The translations under genes and the position numbers were made by a program. 35,559 nucleotides of DNA from a virus, in the IMG/VR virus record IMGVR_UViG_3300032435_000039, positions 1 to 35,559 of that record. One strand, 5' to 3'. Positions 13,945-20,805 of this stretch are shown here, one piece after another. How positions within the stretch are numbered: the first letter of the stretch is position 1; each line of letters begins with the position of its first letter. The notes beneath the pieces are model-generated. The model was not told where the DNA came from. It worked only from the letters and a program-made list of their open reading frames with translations, and did not search any database.

Positions 13945-15149
13945 ATAAATTACCGCCGCAGAACCTAGATGCTGAGCGTAGTGTGTTGGGCTCGCTGATT
14001 TTGCAAAACGATGCAATTGACGAGATCAGCCTGACAGCTGACGAGTTCTACAGCCTGGCTAATCAGCTTGTGTTCGGTGTTTTCTGGATTTTGCGTGCTG
14101 CTGGCCGGCCGGCAGACTCAGTGACTGTGGTGGAGGAGCTAATCCGTCGCGGCGAGCTCGCAGACGTCGGCGGTGTCGAATATGTGATGGATCTGATGGA
14201 GTCGGTGCCACATGCCGCACATGTAAAGCATTACGCCGGGATCGTCCGGTCGAAATCGCAACAACGGAAATTGATCTATGCCTGTACGGAATCGATCGCG
14301 GCGGCCTATCAGGGCGAATCTGACGAAGTCATCGCTGAGTTAGAATCTTCACTGCTGGCGATACGTGAGGCGGCCACCAGCGGTGAAATCATAACTATGG
14401 GCGACGCAGTGGATGCACTCGAGCAGCGGGAACAGAATCCGTCGTCCGTGCATCCCACGGGGCTGATCGATGTTGATAATCATATACGCGGCGGGTTACG
14501 AGCTGGCCAGTTAACGATCGTCGGCGGTCGGCCGGGCAGCGGCAAAAGTGTTTTTGCTGGCCAGATTGCTAAATCATTTGCCGAGCGCGGTGAGCCTGCA
14601 TTGGTTGTGTCACTGGAGATGGACAGAGCAGAGCTTGCCGAGAGATACGATAAATCAGTCGACCGGCGGACATTGCGAGGTCTGCCGATTTATATGGTGG
14701 ACTCAGCGTACGAGGTGAGCCGCATCTGTAGTTTGATCCGGCTGGCAAAACGCAAACATGGGATCCAACTAGCGGTGCTCGATTATCTTCAACTGACCGA
14801 ATCGGACGACAAAAAGGCCAGCCGGGAGCGGCAGGTGGCAGACGTGTCAAGAGCGATGAAACGCCTTGCTGGCGAACTAAAAATACCGATCGTGGCCGCC
14901 TGTCAATTAAATCGATCAGGCGAAAAAGAAAATCGCGGGCCGAGACTATCTGATCTACGAGAGTCTGGCAGCATAGAGCAGGACGCTGACATCGTGATCA
15001 TGCTCCATCATGAGGGCGTGCAGTCGCAGGCCGTGATCGCAAAACAGCGGAACGGGTCCACCGGCGTCGTGCCGCTGACGTTTCGCGGCGAGCTATTTCG
15101 GTTTGAGAATTATGCGGCTGATGTGCCGTATTTTGGCGGTGACGAATAA
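13938..15149 (+). CDS. dnaB: DnaB-like replicative helicase (403 aa)
   Basis: The N-terminal domain begins LPPQNLDAERSVLGSLILQN, typical of DnaB. The RecA-like domain shows GGRPGSGKS (Walker A, about 196-204), VVSLEM (about 223-228), AVLDYLQL (Walker B/H2, about 279-286), ACQLNR and the Gln-rich ending around DLRESGSIEQDADIV. It unwinds DNA as a hexamer at the phage fork. It is shorter than usual DnaB: about 24 residues are missing between SLEM and IYMVD relative to E. coli DnaB. It overlaps the initiator gene by 7 bases. Confidence 0.93.
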   Translation: MLDKLPPQNLDAERSVLGSLILQNDAIDEISLTADEFYSLANQLVFGVFWILRAAGRPADSVTVVEELIRRGELADVGGVEYVMDLMESVPHAAHVKHYAGIVRSKSQQRKLIYACTESIAAAYQGESDEVIAELESSLLAIREAATSGEIITMGDAVDALEQREQNPSSVHPTGLIDVDNHIRGGLRAGQLTIVGGRPGSGKSVFAGQIAKSFAERGEPALVVSLEMDRAELAERYDKSVDRRTLRGLPIYMVDSAYEVSRICSLIRLAKRKHGIQLAVLDYLQLTESDDKKASRERQVADVSRAMKRLAGELKIPIVAACQLNRSGEKENRGPRLSDLRESGSIEQDADIVIMLHHEGVQSQAVIAKQRNGSTGVVPLTFRGELFRFENYAADVPYFGGDE

Positions 15150-15269
15150 GGGCTTTCGGTTACTTCTACAAATCTTCCGGAAAGTGTGTGGCTAGTTGTC
15201 GCAATGTGTCGAAACTGAGTGTAGACTTCACCCATCAGAGACGAAAACAACCAAACGGGAAACGAAACA
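15150..15269 (+). promoter_or_regulatory. Promoter/leader related to that at 4291
   Basis: GTGTAGACTTCAC and CATCAGAGACGAAAACAACC, ending GGGAAACGAAACA, closely match the region before the gene at 4365. TAGACT (15222-15227) is the likely -10. The -35 is poor (TTGTCG at 15196 is 20 bases away), so use may depend on an activator. Confidence 0.45.
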
Positions 15270-15644
15270 ATGACAACAATCAACTGGACATCTGGGGCAG
15301 GCAATAAAATCGAGATCAGCTTTACAGCGATGTACGAGCTAGACCTGCAAGGCAGACGCAAGACATTTGGCCGCAAAGAAGTTGTTGTGATGGCAACAGT
15401 TGACGGCTCGACAATCCAGCACATGGGGCTGCAACACACAGATCACGCGGTCGCGGTCGCTAAGGTTGGCTCAATTGGGCTAATTGCTGCAAACCGCGAC
15501 TTATACGTGGCCGCAGAGGCTGCTGTAGAGGCAACGATTGCAGGCCATAACGCAGCATACGACGCACACTCTGACAGCCTGGACCAAGTCGACGCAGACT
15601 GCGACAGCTTGACACGACGCATGGCACACGGGGAGTTAAGGTAA
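15270..15644 (+). CDS. Hypothetical early protein (124 aa)
   Basis: It is the first gene behind the copied leader (GGGAAACGAAACA-ATG). The soluble protein has an N-terminal half with strand-like character (GAGNKIEISFTAMYELDLQG, KEVVVMATVDG) and a C-terminal Ala/Asp-rich helix (DSLDQVDADCDSLTRRMAHG) that could be a coiled coil. No family recognised. It overlaps the next gene by one base (TAATG). Confidence 0.6.
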   Translation: MTTINWTSGAGNKIEISFTAMYELDLQGRRKTFGRKEVVVMATVDGSTIQHMGLQHTDHAVAVAKVGSIGLIAANRDLYVAAEAAVEATIAGHNAAYDAHSDSLDQVDADCDSLTRRMAHGELR

Positions 15645-15835
15645 TGGCGACCGAACGACGTAACATAACGCAGCCCGCCGACTGGTGGGCCGCGTTCCAA
15701 TCGCAGGCCGAATCGGACGGCATGACGCTATCTGAGTGGGCCGGAGATTGCATGAGATCGAAACTGCACAGCATCATCAACGACGGACTCGGTGAACGTC
15801 CTGCGGCACATCGGCCGAAGAAAATGGAAGAGTGA
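15644..15835 (+). CDS. Ribbon-helix-helix type DNA-binding protein (63 aa)
   Basis: ITQPADWWAAFQSQAESDGM followed by TLSEWAGDCMRSKLHSI has the strand-helix-turn-helix pattern of CopG/Arc repressors; the TLSEW start of the second helix is typical. The basic tail (HRPKKMEE) recalls the RPRK tail of the protein at 5245. It probably binds an operator as a dimer, perhaps its own promoter region (15150-15269) or the related one at 4291. Confidence 0.6.
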   Translation: MATERRNITQPADWWAAFQSQAESDGMTLSEWAGDCMRSKLHSIINDGLGERPAAHRPKKMEE

Positions 15836-15839
15836 CGGA

Positions 15840-16097
15840 ATGAGCGGACAAACGCTGGATGTTAAGTACGACTCAACGGACGAGCCGCTGGTCCTGCTGG
15901 CCGCAGTGTGTCACGTAACGTTTCGCGTCGAGACGCTGCTATTTGGTGACATCGAGGCCGCGACGTGTTATTGCCGCTGCCGCTGGTCGATCGAGAGCTT
16001 CGGCAAATGGACGACAGACGATGAAGTTATGACGTATCAGGTAAATGAATCTGAGACGGTGACGATCCGTATGATTCGCAAAGTGGTGGAATTCTAA
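15840..16097 (+). CDS. Hypothetical protein (85 aa)
   Basis: ATG 15840 follows GGAAGAGTGACGGA. The open frame upstream lies inside the previous gene. The acidic protein contains CHVTFRVETLLFGDIEAATC and CRCRW (three Cys and Trp close together) and ends in a beta-type segment (SETVTIRMIRKVVEF). It could be a small metal-binding or beta-sandwich protein. No family recognised. Confidence 0.55.
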   Translation: MSGQTLDVKYDSTDEPLVLLAAVCHVTFRVETLLFGDIEAATCYCRCRWSIESFGKWTTDDEVMTYQVNESETVTIRMIRKVVEF

Positions 16098-16110
16098 AGG
16101 GGGCCAACCA

Positions 16111-16311
16111 ATGAATAATGATCATGAAATGCATTGGAAATGGGTGAAGTGGTGCAGTGAGGGCGTGGCGGGGCAGGCTGGATCTGGTGATTGGCTAGCG
16201 GTGACGGCATCTATCACAGCGATCTCGGGCTACCAGTTTACAGATCATAAATCTGGGCACTGGCTGCAGGGTTTTTGCGAGGGGTTAATGACCCAGTCGG
16301 GGCGGGCGTGA
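16111..16311 (+). CDS. Hypothetical protein (66 aa)
   Basis: The start is fixed by GGGGCCAACCA-ATG. The Trp-, His- and Gly-rich small protein (NNDHEMHWKWVKWCSEGVAG … WLQGFCEGLMTQSG) has two Cys. No family recognised. It is followed by a 130-base stretch that encodes only very short peptides. Confidence 0.55.
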   Translation: MNNDHEMHWKWVKWCSEGVAGQAGSGDWLAVTASITAISGYQFTDHKSGHWLQGFCEGLMTQSGRA

Positions 16312-16442
16312 TGAGCACGTTGACGTTTCGCAGCAATCAGACTACGATGTCTCTGCCAACCTGATCAGCAGCCTGCAAGGGCCAGCCGCGTGCTACGTGG
16401 TGCCGAGACCGATTGTTTATATCTCGTTTCAGGAGCATGGCT
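16312..16442 (+). other. Gap with only very short open frames
   Basis: An ATG at 16311 (overlapping the previous stop) gives a 17-residue peptide ending at 16364. A GTG at 16390, behind AGGGCCAGCC (a variant of the recurrent start element), gives 26 residues ending at 16470, MLRGAETDCLYLVSGAWLCR plus six. I cannot tell whether either is translated. They may be remnants or leader peptides for the holin-like gene. Confidence 0.3.
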
Positions 16443-16634
16443 ATGCCGAATTTCATCAAAGAATTTTTGACCAGCAAAAAGGCCATCGCGGCCGTTGTTG
16501 GTTTCATCGTAGCGGCCGTCGGACGCTACGGGCTGGATCTCGATCCCGAGGCGGTCACTCAGATTCTGGCACCGATTTTGGCCTACATTATCGGGCAGGG
16601 ATTCGCCGACATCGGAAAAGAATCGAAGCTGTGA
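16443..16634 (+). CDS. Putative holin (63 aa)
   Basis: ATG 16443 has AGGAG at 16431-16435; an ATG at 16437 would be too close to it. Two hydrophobic segments (about 14-30, AIAAVVGFIVAAVGRYG, and 40-56, VTQILAPILAYIIGQGF) are joined by a short acidic turn (LDLDPEA), with a charged end (ADIGKESKL). The ending AYIIGQGFADIGKE is characteristic of a small phage holin-like family. Holins permeabilise the inner membrane at lysis. The neighbouring spanin-like and protease genes fit a lysis region. Confidence 0.65.
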   Translation: MPNFIKEFLTSKKAIAAVVGFIVAAVGRYGLDLDPEAVTQILAPILAYIIGQGFADIGKESKL

Positions 16635-16846
16635 AAACGTCTGATTGCATATTCGCAGCGGCCATCATGTTGCTCGCAGTATGTGGACTATTTTTGCCGA
16701 CGCAGTATCTGACGCACGTCAGTTGGACTCTGCCTGCTAGGCTCCGCATCTATGCACGGGTCATCGCTCTACCGGGACGTATGATCGCTGACGAATACGC
16801 ACCACTGCCGGTTGTTACGCCGTATGGCACTAAGAGGGCAAAATGA
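16631..16846 (+). CDS. Small membrane/secreted protein (71 aa)
   Basis: GTG 16631 overlaps the holin stop (GTGA). One N-terminal hydrophobic segment (about residues 6-23, CIFAAAIMLLAVCGLFLP) is followed by a basic periplasmic-type region (TLPARLRIYARVIALPGRMI). A Cys lies at residue 18, but the residues before it are a poor lipobox. It may be a spanin partner or antiholin by position. This is inference only. Confidence 0.5.
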   Translation: MKTSDCIFAAAIMLLAVCGLFLPTQYLTHVSWTLPARLRIYARVIALPGRMIADEYAPLPVVTPYGTKRAK

Positions 16847-17160
16847 GCATCGATGAAAACACAAAACTAATCCTCATGCGTGTCGTCATTGCAGCGGCCG
16901 GTGTGCTGTTTTTCTTTGGATTCGGTGGCGGCAATTACGCGCTCGCGAAGTGGCGTAAATGGCGAGTTGCACCACAGAGCAAAATCGGCTGGACACACGC
17001 GGAGCTAACAGCTCACGCGACGACGATGTTGCAATCATACCAAGCGATGCAGGCGACGTGTGACGGTCAACGTGCAGAGATTGAGCGGCTACGATCTGCG
17101 TTGGATGCGTTGGTCAAATCCGTGACGCCGGTGAATGTACAGGGGCCAGCCAATGAATAA
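16843..17160 (+). CDS. Putative i-spanin-like membrane protein with coiled coil (105 aa)
   Basis: One N-terminal membrane segment (about 9-30, ILMRVVIAAAGVLFFFGFGG) is followed by a basic patch (AKWRKWR). A helical region (about 55-93, ending EIERLRSALDALVKSV) with heptad spacing follows. This is the plan of Rz-type inner-membrane spanins, which with an outer-membrane partner disrupt the outer membrane in the last step of lysis. No sequence family is certain. The start overlaps the previous stop (ATGA). Confidence 0.5.
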   Translation: MSIDENTKLILMRVVIAAAGVLFFFGFGGGNYALAKWRKWRVAPQSKIGWTHAELTAHATTMLQSYQAMQATCDGQRAEIERLRSALDALVKSVTPVNVQGPANE

Positions 17161-17575
17161 AATACTAATCGCTGCAGGGGCCATGCTGTTATTTGCCGGA
17201 TGGTTGGCTCTGTCACCAACTGACGCCACACCAGTGGCTCCGCCTGTCGTAATTGATGAGGCGTTTGCTCTCGGCCGATATGCTCTGATCGTCTATGAGG
17301 CCGACGACAAAGCAGCGTATCCCGCGAGCCAATCACTGATTCTGGACTCGGCAGAATTCAAGCAATACCTGAACACCACAGCCACTGATGGCTGGAGGAT
17401 GCTAGACAAAAATGCCAGTACGGAATTCATGCCGGCCGTGTTTCAAAAGTGGCTGGAACGTCCTCGGGACTCATTGCCGTGGCTGATGGTATCCAACGGC
17501 ACGGCAGGGACTGAGGGCGAGTTGCCGCTGACAATTGCCGACGCGAAAAAAGTGATCGGGGAGTTGTTGCAATGA
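17153..17575 (+). CDS. Exported or membrane-anchored hypothetical protein (140 aa)
   Basis: The start is set by GGGGCCAGCCA-ATG (17142-17152). The N-terminus MNKILIAAGAMLLFAGWLAL is a signal or anchor segment, and ATPVAPPVV could hold a cleavage site. The remainder is a soluble domain (VIDEAFALGRYALIVYEADD … PWLMVSNGTAGTEGELPLTI). The latter part, with a strand then EGELP, resembles the C-terminal part of thioredoxin-like domains, but there is no CxxC. Function unknown; it probably acts in the periplasm. Confidence 0.55.
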   Translation: MNKILIAAGAMLLFAGWLALSPTDATPVAPPVVIDEAFALGRYALIVYEADDKAAYPASQSLILDSAEFKQYLNTTATDGWRMLDKNASTEFMPAVFQKWLERPRDSLPWLMVSNGTAGTEGELPLTIADAKKVIGELLQ

Positions 17576-17778
17576 GTGGATTAGCGATTGGTAAATGGGC
17601 TGCATGGTTTGGCGGCGAGTCTCCCGTTACCGATAATCAAATGGTTATGGTGATTTTTCGAAACAGAAAAATATCACTACAGCGGGCGGACGATCTGTAC
17701 TGGGAGTGGAACTCGAAGTGCTGCTCTGATGAAGATATTACGTTCTATAAAACCGAGGGAAACGGGGCCACCCAATGA
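17572..17778 (+). CDS. Hypothetical protein (68 aa)
   Basis: ATG 17572 overlaps the previous stop (ATGA), and its own end overlaps the protease gene start, with GGGGCCACCCA inside its final codons. The small Trp-rich protein contains KWAAWFGGESPVTDNQMVMV and ISLQRADDLYWEWNSKCC. No motif recognised. Confidence 0.55.
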   Translation: MSGLAIGKWAAWFGGESPVTDNQMVMVIFRNRKISLQRADDLYWEWNSKCCSDEDITFYKTEGNGATQ

Positions 17779-18524
17779 GTAATAACGAATACACAGTGCC
17801 GCGAGGAATGTCGCGTGGATGCGTACCGCGAGACATTATGAAAGCCCCGCTGGGGTCGTCCATCCCAATGTTTGACCGGCTGACGATTCCGAAATCAGAA
17901 TGGTCCGACAGGCTGCGCGAAAAGCGACTTGCGAAGGCCATGCTATCTGACGTGCGGGATATTATGGGGCCAGCCGGCGGAGTGATCCCGGCGCTAAATC
18001 AGGGACGCGATCCGTGGTGCTGGGCATTCAGTCCGGTGAGCGCTGCGACATTAGCCCGAGCAAATGCAGGCATACCATACGAGCATCTGAGCGGTAATGC
18101 GGTTGGCAATAAAGTTGCAGATTTTCGTGTTCGCGGCGGCTGGTCGGAGCAGTCGATGGGGCACATGAAAACGCTCGGGGCACCGTCGACGGCATTCTGG
18201 CCGGAGGGCGATAACGCACGCCATTTCGACAATCCAGACACATGGGCGAACGCTCGCGAATCAATCATGGTTGAGTGGTACGACATCGATCCGAGAGATA
18301 CGGCGGCAATCAATACTTGCTTGTTACTCAACATACCTATGGCTGTTGATGTGCCAGCGTGGGCACATTCGATTTGTTTGATTGACCCAGTGGAGGGGTT
18401 CACGGAATACGATCATCTGAACTCGTGGGGAAACAAATGGAACGGAAATGGCATCGGCCGATTGCGAGGTAAGTTTACGAAATTTGACAGCGTGATTGCG
18501 TGCGTCGTATCCACAGGAGCATGA
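17775..18524 (+). CDS. Papain-family (C1-like) cysteine protease (249 aa)
   Basis: The catalytic framework of papain is visible: ALNQGRDPWCWAFSPVSAA with the oxyanion Gln76 and nucleophile Cys82, His198 in PAWAHSICLIDP, and Asn216 in LNSWGNKWNGNGIG. About 70 N-terminal residues could be a propeptide or targeting region; no signal peptide is seen. Papain-like enzymes hydrolyse peptide bonds. Phages rarely carry this family as a stand-alone gene. Its place between spanin-like, signal-bearing and lipoprotein genes suggests digestion of a proteinaceous envelope layer or peptidoglycan cross-links at lysis. A virion maturation role is possible. The start is fixed by GGGGCCACCCA-ATG. Confidence 0.85.
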   Translation: MSNNEYTVPRGMSRGCVPRDIMKAPLGSSIPMFDRLTIPKSEWSDRLREKRLAKAMLSDVRDIMGPAGGVIPALNQGRDPWCWAFSPVSAATLARANAGIPYEHLSGNAVGNKVADFRVRGGWSEQSMGHMKTLGAPSTAFWPEGDNARHFDNPDTWANARESIMVEWYDIDPRDTAAINTCLLLNIPMAVDVPAWAHSICLIDPVEGFTEYDHLNSWGNKWNGNGIGRLRGKFTKFDSVIACVVSTGA

Positions 18525-18528
18525 GACG

Positions 18529-19116
18529 ATGAAGCGACTAACACTCTTACTGCTGGCCATCGGCTGCGCTCAACAACCAGCCGCAGAACAACCACAACCA
18601 CAGCCAGAGGCAGAGCCACAGATTGAGTGGCAGCGTATCGAGGTCGCTCCAAAAACAGATGTCGTGGTGCCACCCATTGAGTACCAAAAAGTCACACGCC
18701 GCATACTAGTATCTGAGGCATGGTGCGGGCCATGCGTCGCGGCAAAAAAACGATTCCTTTCGTCAGGCGGGAAGCAATCTGACATCATCACGATAAGCCA
18801 GGCGATGAGCCAATACGGCATCAAGGTAACAGCCATTCCCTACGAGTTCACGACCACCGAAAATGCCAAGCGGGTGGCACTTATTAACCCGCGTTCGTAT
18901 CGCTATCAGCCTGTCGGCGAATCGTCATACAATGGGACACACACGCCGACGAAATCCGCGATACTCGACCACCTAAGGACAGCACCACAGCACAAAACCA
19001 AGCCGTGGCAGGTCTGGTATCTGGAGAGTTGGAACGTGGCACAGTTGATTGCACTGCATGACGATGACCACAATGGCGTGGTGCCGTTTGCCGAGCGAAT
19101 GAAGGAATTGGAATGA
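18529..19116 (+). CDS. Thioredoxin-fold lipoprotein with EF-hand motif (195 aa)
   Basis: MKRLTLLLLAIGC is a lipoprotein signal with lipid-attachment Cys13, followed by a Pro/Gln/Glu linker. WCGPC (65-69) within SEAWCGPCVAAKKRF is a thioredoxin active site, and TAIPYEF supplies the cis-Pro position. At the C-terminus DDDHNGVVPFAE (178-189) matches a 12-residue EF-hand calcium loop, with Asp at 1 and 3, Asn 5, Gly 6, Val 8 and Glu 12. The protein probably catalyses disulfide exchange at the cell envelope. It could activate the neighbouring cysteine protease or host envelope proteins. ATG 18529 follows CAGGAGCATGAGACG. Confidence 0.8.
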   Translation: MKRLTLLLLAIGCAQQPAAEQPQPQPEAEPQIEWQRIEVAPKTDVVVPPIEYQKVTRRILVSEAWCGPCVAAKKRFLSSGGKQSDIITISQAMSQYGIKVTAIPYEFTTTENAKRVALINPRSYRYQPVGESSYNGTHTPTKSAILDHLRTAPQHKTKPWQVWYLESWNVAQLIALHDDDHNGVVPFAERMKELE

Positions 19117-19247
19117 CACCTGAAGATATTACTGGGGTAATACTAATTGGCTGGATTACCAGTGTGGTGGTGACCAAATTTATAAAGCTACCAGGGTATA
19201 ACCAGAAGGATAGGTTATTTACAGCACGTACATCATCGACGGAATAG
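19113..19247 (+). CDS. Tiny membrane protein (44 aa)
   Basis: ATG 19113 overlaps the stop of the lipoprotein gene (ATGA). The peptide MTPEDITGVILIGWITSVVV continues with a basic, Thr-rich tail. It is a single hydrophobic helix (about 6-22) with a positive C-terminal side. No family recognised; translational coupling supports it. Confidence 0.5.
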   Translation: MTPEDITGVILIGWITSVVVTKFIKLPGYNQKDRLFTARTSSTE

Positions 19248-19284
19248 TCACATCGCACGAAAAGATGACTCAAGAGGAGCTGGA

Positions 19285-19563
19285 ATGAGCATCGGAATCA
19301 AAATAGATGAGCAGTCCACGCGGTCTGTAATACGATCCACTGTTGATAAGCTGCTCCGAAATGCAGTGCCAGGGCTATCGCTACCTGAGACGCTAGCCAT
19401 TACAATGACACGCCATAGCGATCACGTACAGGTCGAGTGGATAGGTCAGGTCGAGGCCGTGCTTCGGCGGATGCCTGATCCTGATTTGATACGTGCTAGG
19501 CTGTATCCAGCACATGCGGAAGTCGATTTGCGGATATCAAAGTTGAAGGTCGATTACTCATAG
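19285..19563 (+). CDS. Hypothetical protein (92 aa)
   Basis: GGAGCTGGA at 19276-19284 directly precedes ATG 19285. The soluble protein has an N-terminal helical half (QSTRSVIRSTVDKLLRNAVP) and a strand-rich middle (LAITMTRHSDHVQVEWIGQV). No motif recognised. It ends at the next GGGGCCATGCA start element. Confidence 0.55.
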   Translation: MSIGIKIDEQSTRSVIRSTVDKLLRNAVPGLSLPETLAITMTRHSDHVQVEWIGQVEAVLRRMPDPDLIRARLYPAHAEVDLRISKLKVDYS

Positions 19564-19574
19564 GGGCCATGCAG

Positions 19575-19814
19575 ATGCACTGCAGACGAGTAACAGGTAC
19601 GGTGGGACAATCAGGCACGCTAGAGGTTGACGACGGCTACAGGCTATGGCTCGTACCTGTGAGTCGGTTCGTTGAGCGTGATGGATCAAGTCGGATGATT
19701 CTCTGGCGTAACTCATTCGAGTCGGTGCAGCCTGTACTCAAGCCCGGCTTGCTAACATCTGCCGAGCTTTGTGCGACGGCGGATAAGTATCTCGATGATG
19801 AGGGGAAGCAATGA
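19575..19814 (+). CDS. Hypothetical protein (79 aa)
   Basis: GGGGCCATGCA (19563-19573) places the start at ATG 19575. The ATG inside the element (19569) is in frame but lies at an unlikely distance from GGGG. The small beta-type protein begins MHCRRVTGTVGQSGTLEVDD and includes YRLWLVPVSRFVERDG, like a compact barrel. No family recognised. It overlaps the next gene (ATGA). Confidence 0.55.
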   Translation: MHCRRVTGTVGQSGTLEVDDGYRLWLVPVSRFVERDGSSRMILWRNSFESVQPVLKPGLLTSAELCATADKYLDDEGKQ

Positions 19815-20134
19815 ACGACCTGCAAGCGATGAAGATATTAGAGACTCAATGTGGTGTGCCACCTGCTACCATGTCTACGGTGGGTGGCCCGGTGCAATAC
19901 AATCGATCACGGCATCGACATCTGGCCGAGTCAACCAGCGAGTACGCATTGACGGCGTTGCAATGGTCGCAGGCATGGTCGACAGGTGTGCCGTCTGAGA
20001 GAGAGTTGCGTCAGTACGTGCGGCGGCAGATGGTGGGATCGGTTGGACTGATCACCTATCTGTTATGGGCGTGGAGGATTGCATCATGGATCAGGGCGAT
20101 CCGGGATGCGTGGGCGACCGAGGCGGCCACCTGA
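19811..20134 (+). CDS. Hypothetical protein (107 aa)
   Basis: ATG 19811 follows GAGGGGAAGCA. The middle is polar and His/Arg-rich (VQYNRSRHRHLAESTSEYAL). The C-terminal part has a hydrophobic, Trp-rich segment (VGSVGLITYLLWAWRIASWI) that could be a membrane helix. It is the last gene of the accessory and lysis block, closed by a terminator at 20133-20166. Confidence 0.55.
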   Translation: MNDLQAMKILETQCGVPPATMSTVGGPVQYNRSRHRHLAESTSEYALTALQWSQAWSTGVPSERELRQYVRRQMVGSVGLITYLLWAWRIASWIRAIRDAWATEAAT

Positions 20135-20166
20135 AAAAACGTGGGTCCCTCCGGCCCGTTTTTTCC
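20133..20166. terminator. Bidirectional terminator before the packaging genes
   Basis: AAAAAACG-t-GG (20134-20144) pairs with CCCGTTTTTT with one bulge. There are A residues on one side and T residues on the other, so it can stop transcription from both directions. It separates the accessory/lysis block from the late genes. Confidence 0.7.
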
Positions 20167-20236
20167 ATGATACCACATTCTACATAGCGCATTTTATAGT
20201 TAGTTTTGTTTTCCGTTTCGGGGCTGGGGTCCACGT
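20167..20236 (+). promoter_or_regulatory. AT-rich leader, possible late promoter
   Basis: About 70 AT-rich bases follow the terminator. TATAGT (about 20195-20200) is a good -10, but the -35 position is poor. It probably drives the packaging and head genes, perhaps with an activator. Confidence 0.4.
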
Positions 20237-20377
20237 ATGGCGAAAAAGAAAAAGCAACAGGAATCATCGGCAGCGGTTCGCAATCGCATCAAGCGACTCG
20301 ACACGTCCGCAAACCATGCGGAAGAAGGCGGTGCAACTCCGACCCGGACGCTTTTATCTTCGGAGGGTGATCAATGA
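20237..20377 (+). CDS. Small basic hypothetical protein (46 aa)
   Basis: ATG 20237 encodes MAKKKKQQESSAAVRNRIKR and continues to SSEGDQ. A Lys-rich start and a short helix suggest nucleic-acid or protein binding. It is followed by an ATGA overlap with the next tiny gene. No family recognised. Confidence 0.5.
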   Translation: MAKKKKQQESSAAVRNRIKRLDTSANHAEEGGATPTRTLLSSEGDQ

Positions 20378-20466
20378 CACAAACAATCCGCAGCGAGCTC
20401 CGGCTGATGGAGCAATCAATCAGGCAGGGGAAGTTGTGGCACGTTTGCATCATGATCAATGATTGA
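20374..20466 (+). CDS. Tiny hypothetical protein (30 aa)
   Basis: ATG 20374 has an excellent GGAGGGTGATCA site (20361-20372), the strongest Shine-Dalgarno of this region, and overlaps the previous stop. The peptide begins MTQTIRSELRLMEQSIRQGK. It is likely a single amphipathic helix. Function unknown. Confidence 0.5.
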   Translation: MTQTIRSELRLMEQSIRQGKLWHVCIMIND

Positions 20467-20472
20467 ACTAAC

Positions 20473-20805
20473 ATGAACGATCTACCATCACGCAGCGAAA
20501 TGAAACTGATTGAGCAGGGGCTGCGGAACAATTGGGACATTCCTGATCAGACGCTGAAGTTTGTACCGATGACAATGCTGAAGGTTCTGACTCAGGGCAG
20601 TAACAAGGAAAAAATTGCAGCGGCCAGAGTGCTGGCTGCGTTGCATCAATTCAACAATCCAGCTCCAACGGCACAGCAACAAATCAACGTAGGGGTAAAA
20701 GTTGACAACACCGGTAAGAACGATGCTGAAGCCGGAAGAACTCTTGCGAGTGAGATCGTTGAGCGAATCCGGCTTGATCGCCTTTCTCAAGACATTTCCG
20801 ACTGA
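20473..20805 (+). CDS. Putative small terminase-like protein (110 aa)
   Basis: A helical protein just upstream of the large terminase, with which it overlaps by 83 bases. Its plan (RSEMKLIEQGLRNNWDIPDQ, then MLKVLTQGSNKEKIAAARVL and AALHQFN) matches small proteins found at this position in many siphophages. These may serve as the DNA-recognition (small) subunit of terminase. No classical helix-turn-helix is obvious, so the assignment rests on position and family resemblance. Confidence 0.5.
   Translation: MNDLPSRSEMKLIEQGLRNNWDIPDQTLKFVPMTMLKVLTQGSNKEKIAAARVLAALHQFNNPAPTAQQQINVGVKVDNTGKNDAEAGRTLASEIVERIRLDRLSQDISD

Noticed and set aside
19200-19287. Short frame encoding YIIDGIVTSHEKMTQEELE just before the 19285 gene
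   Set aside because: The translation looks protein-like, but a stop lies directly upstream and there is no usable start codon; it may be a remnant or result of a frameshift.
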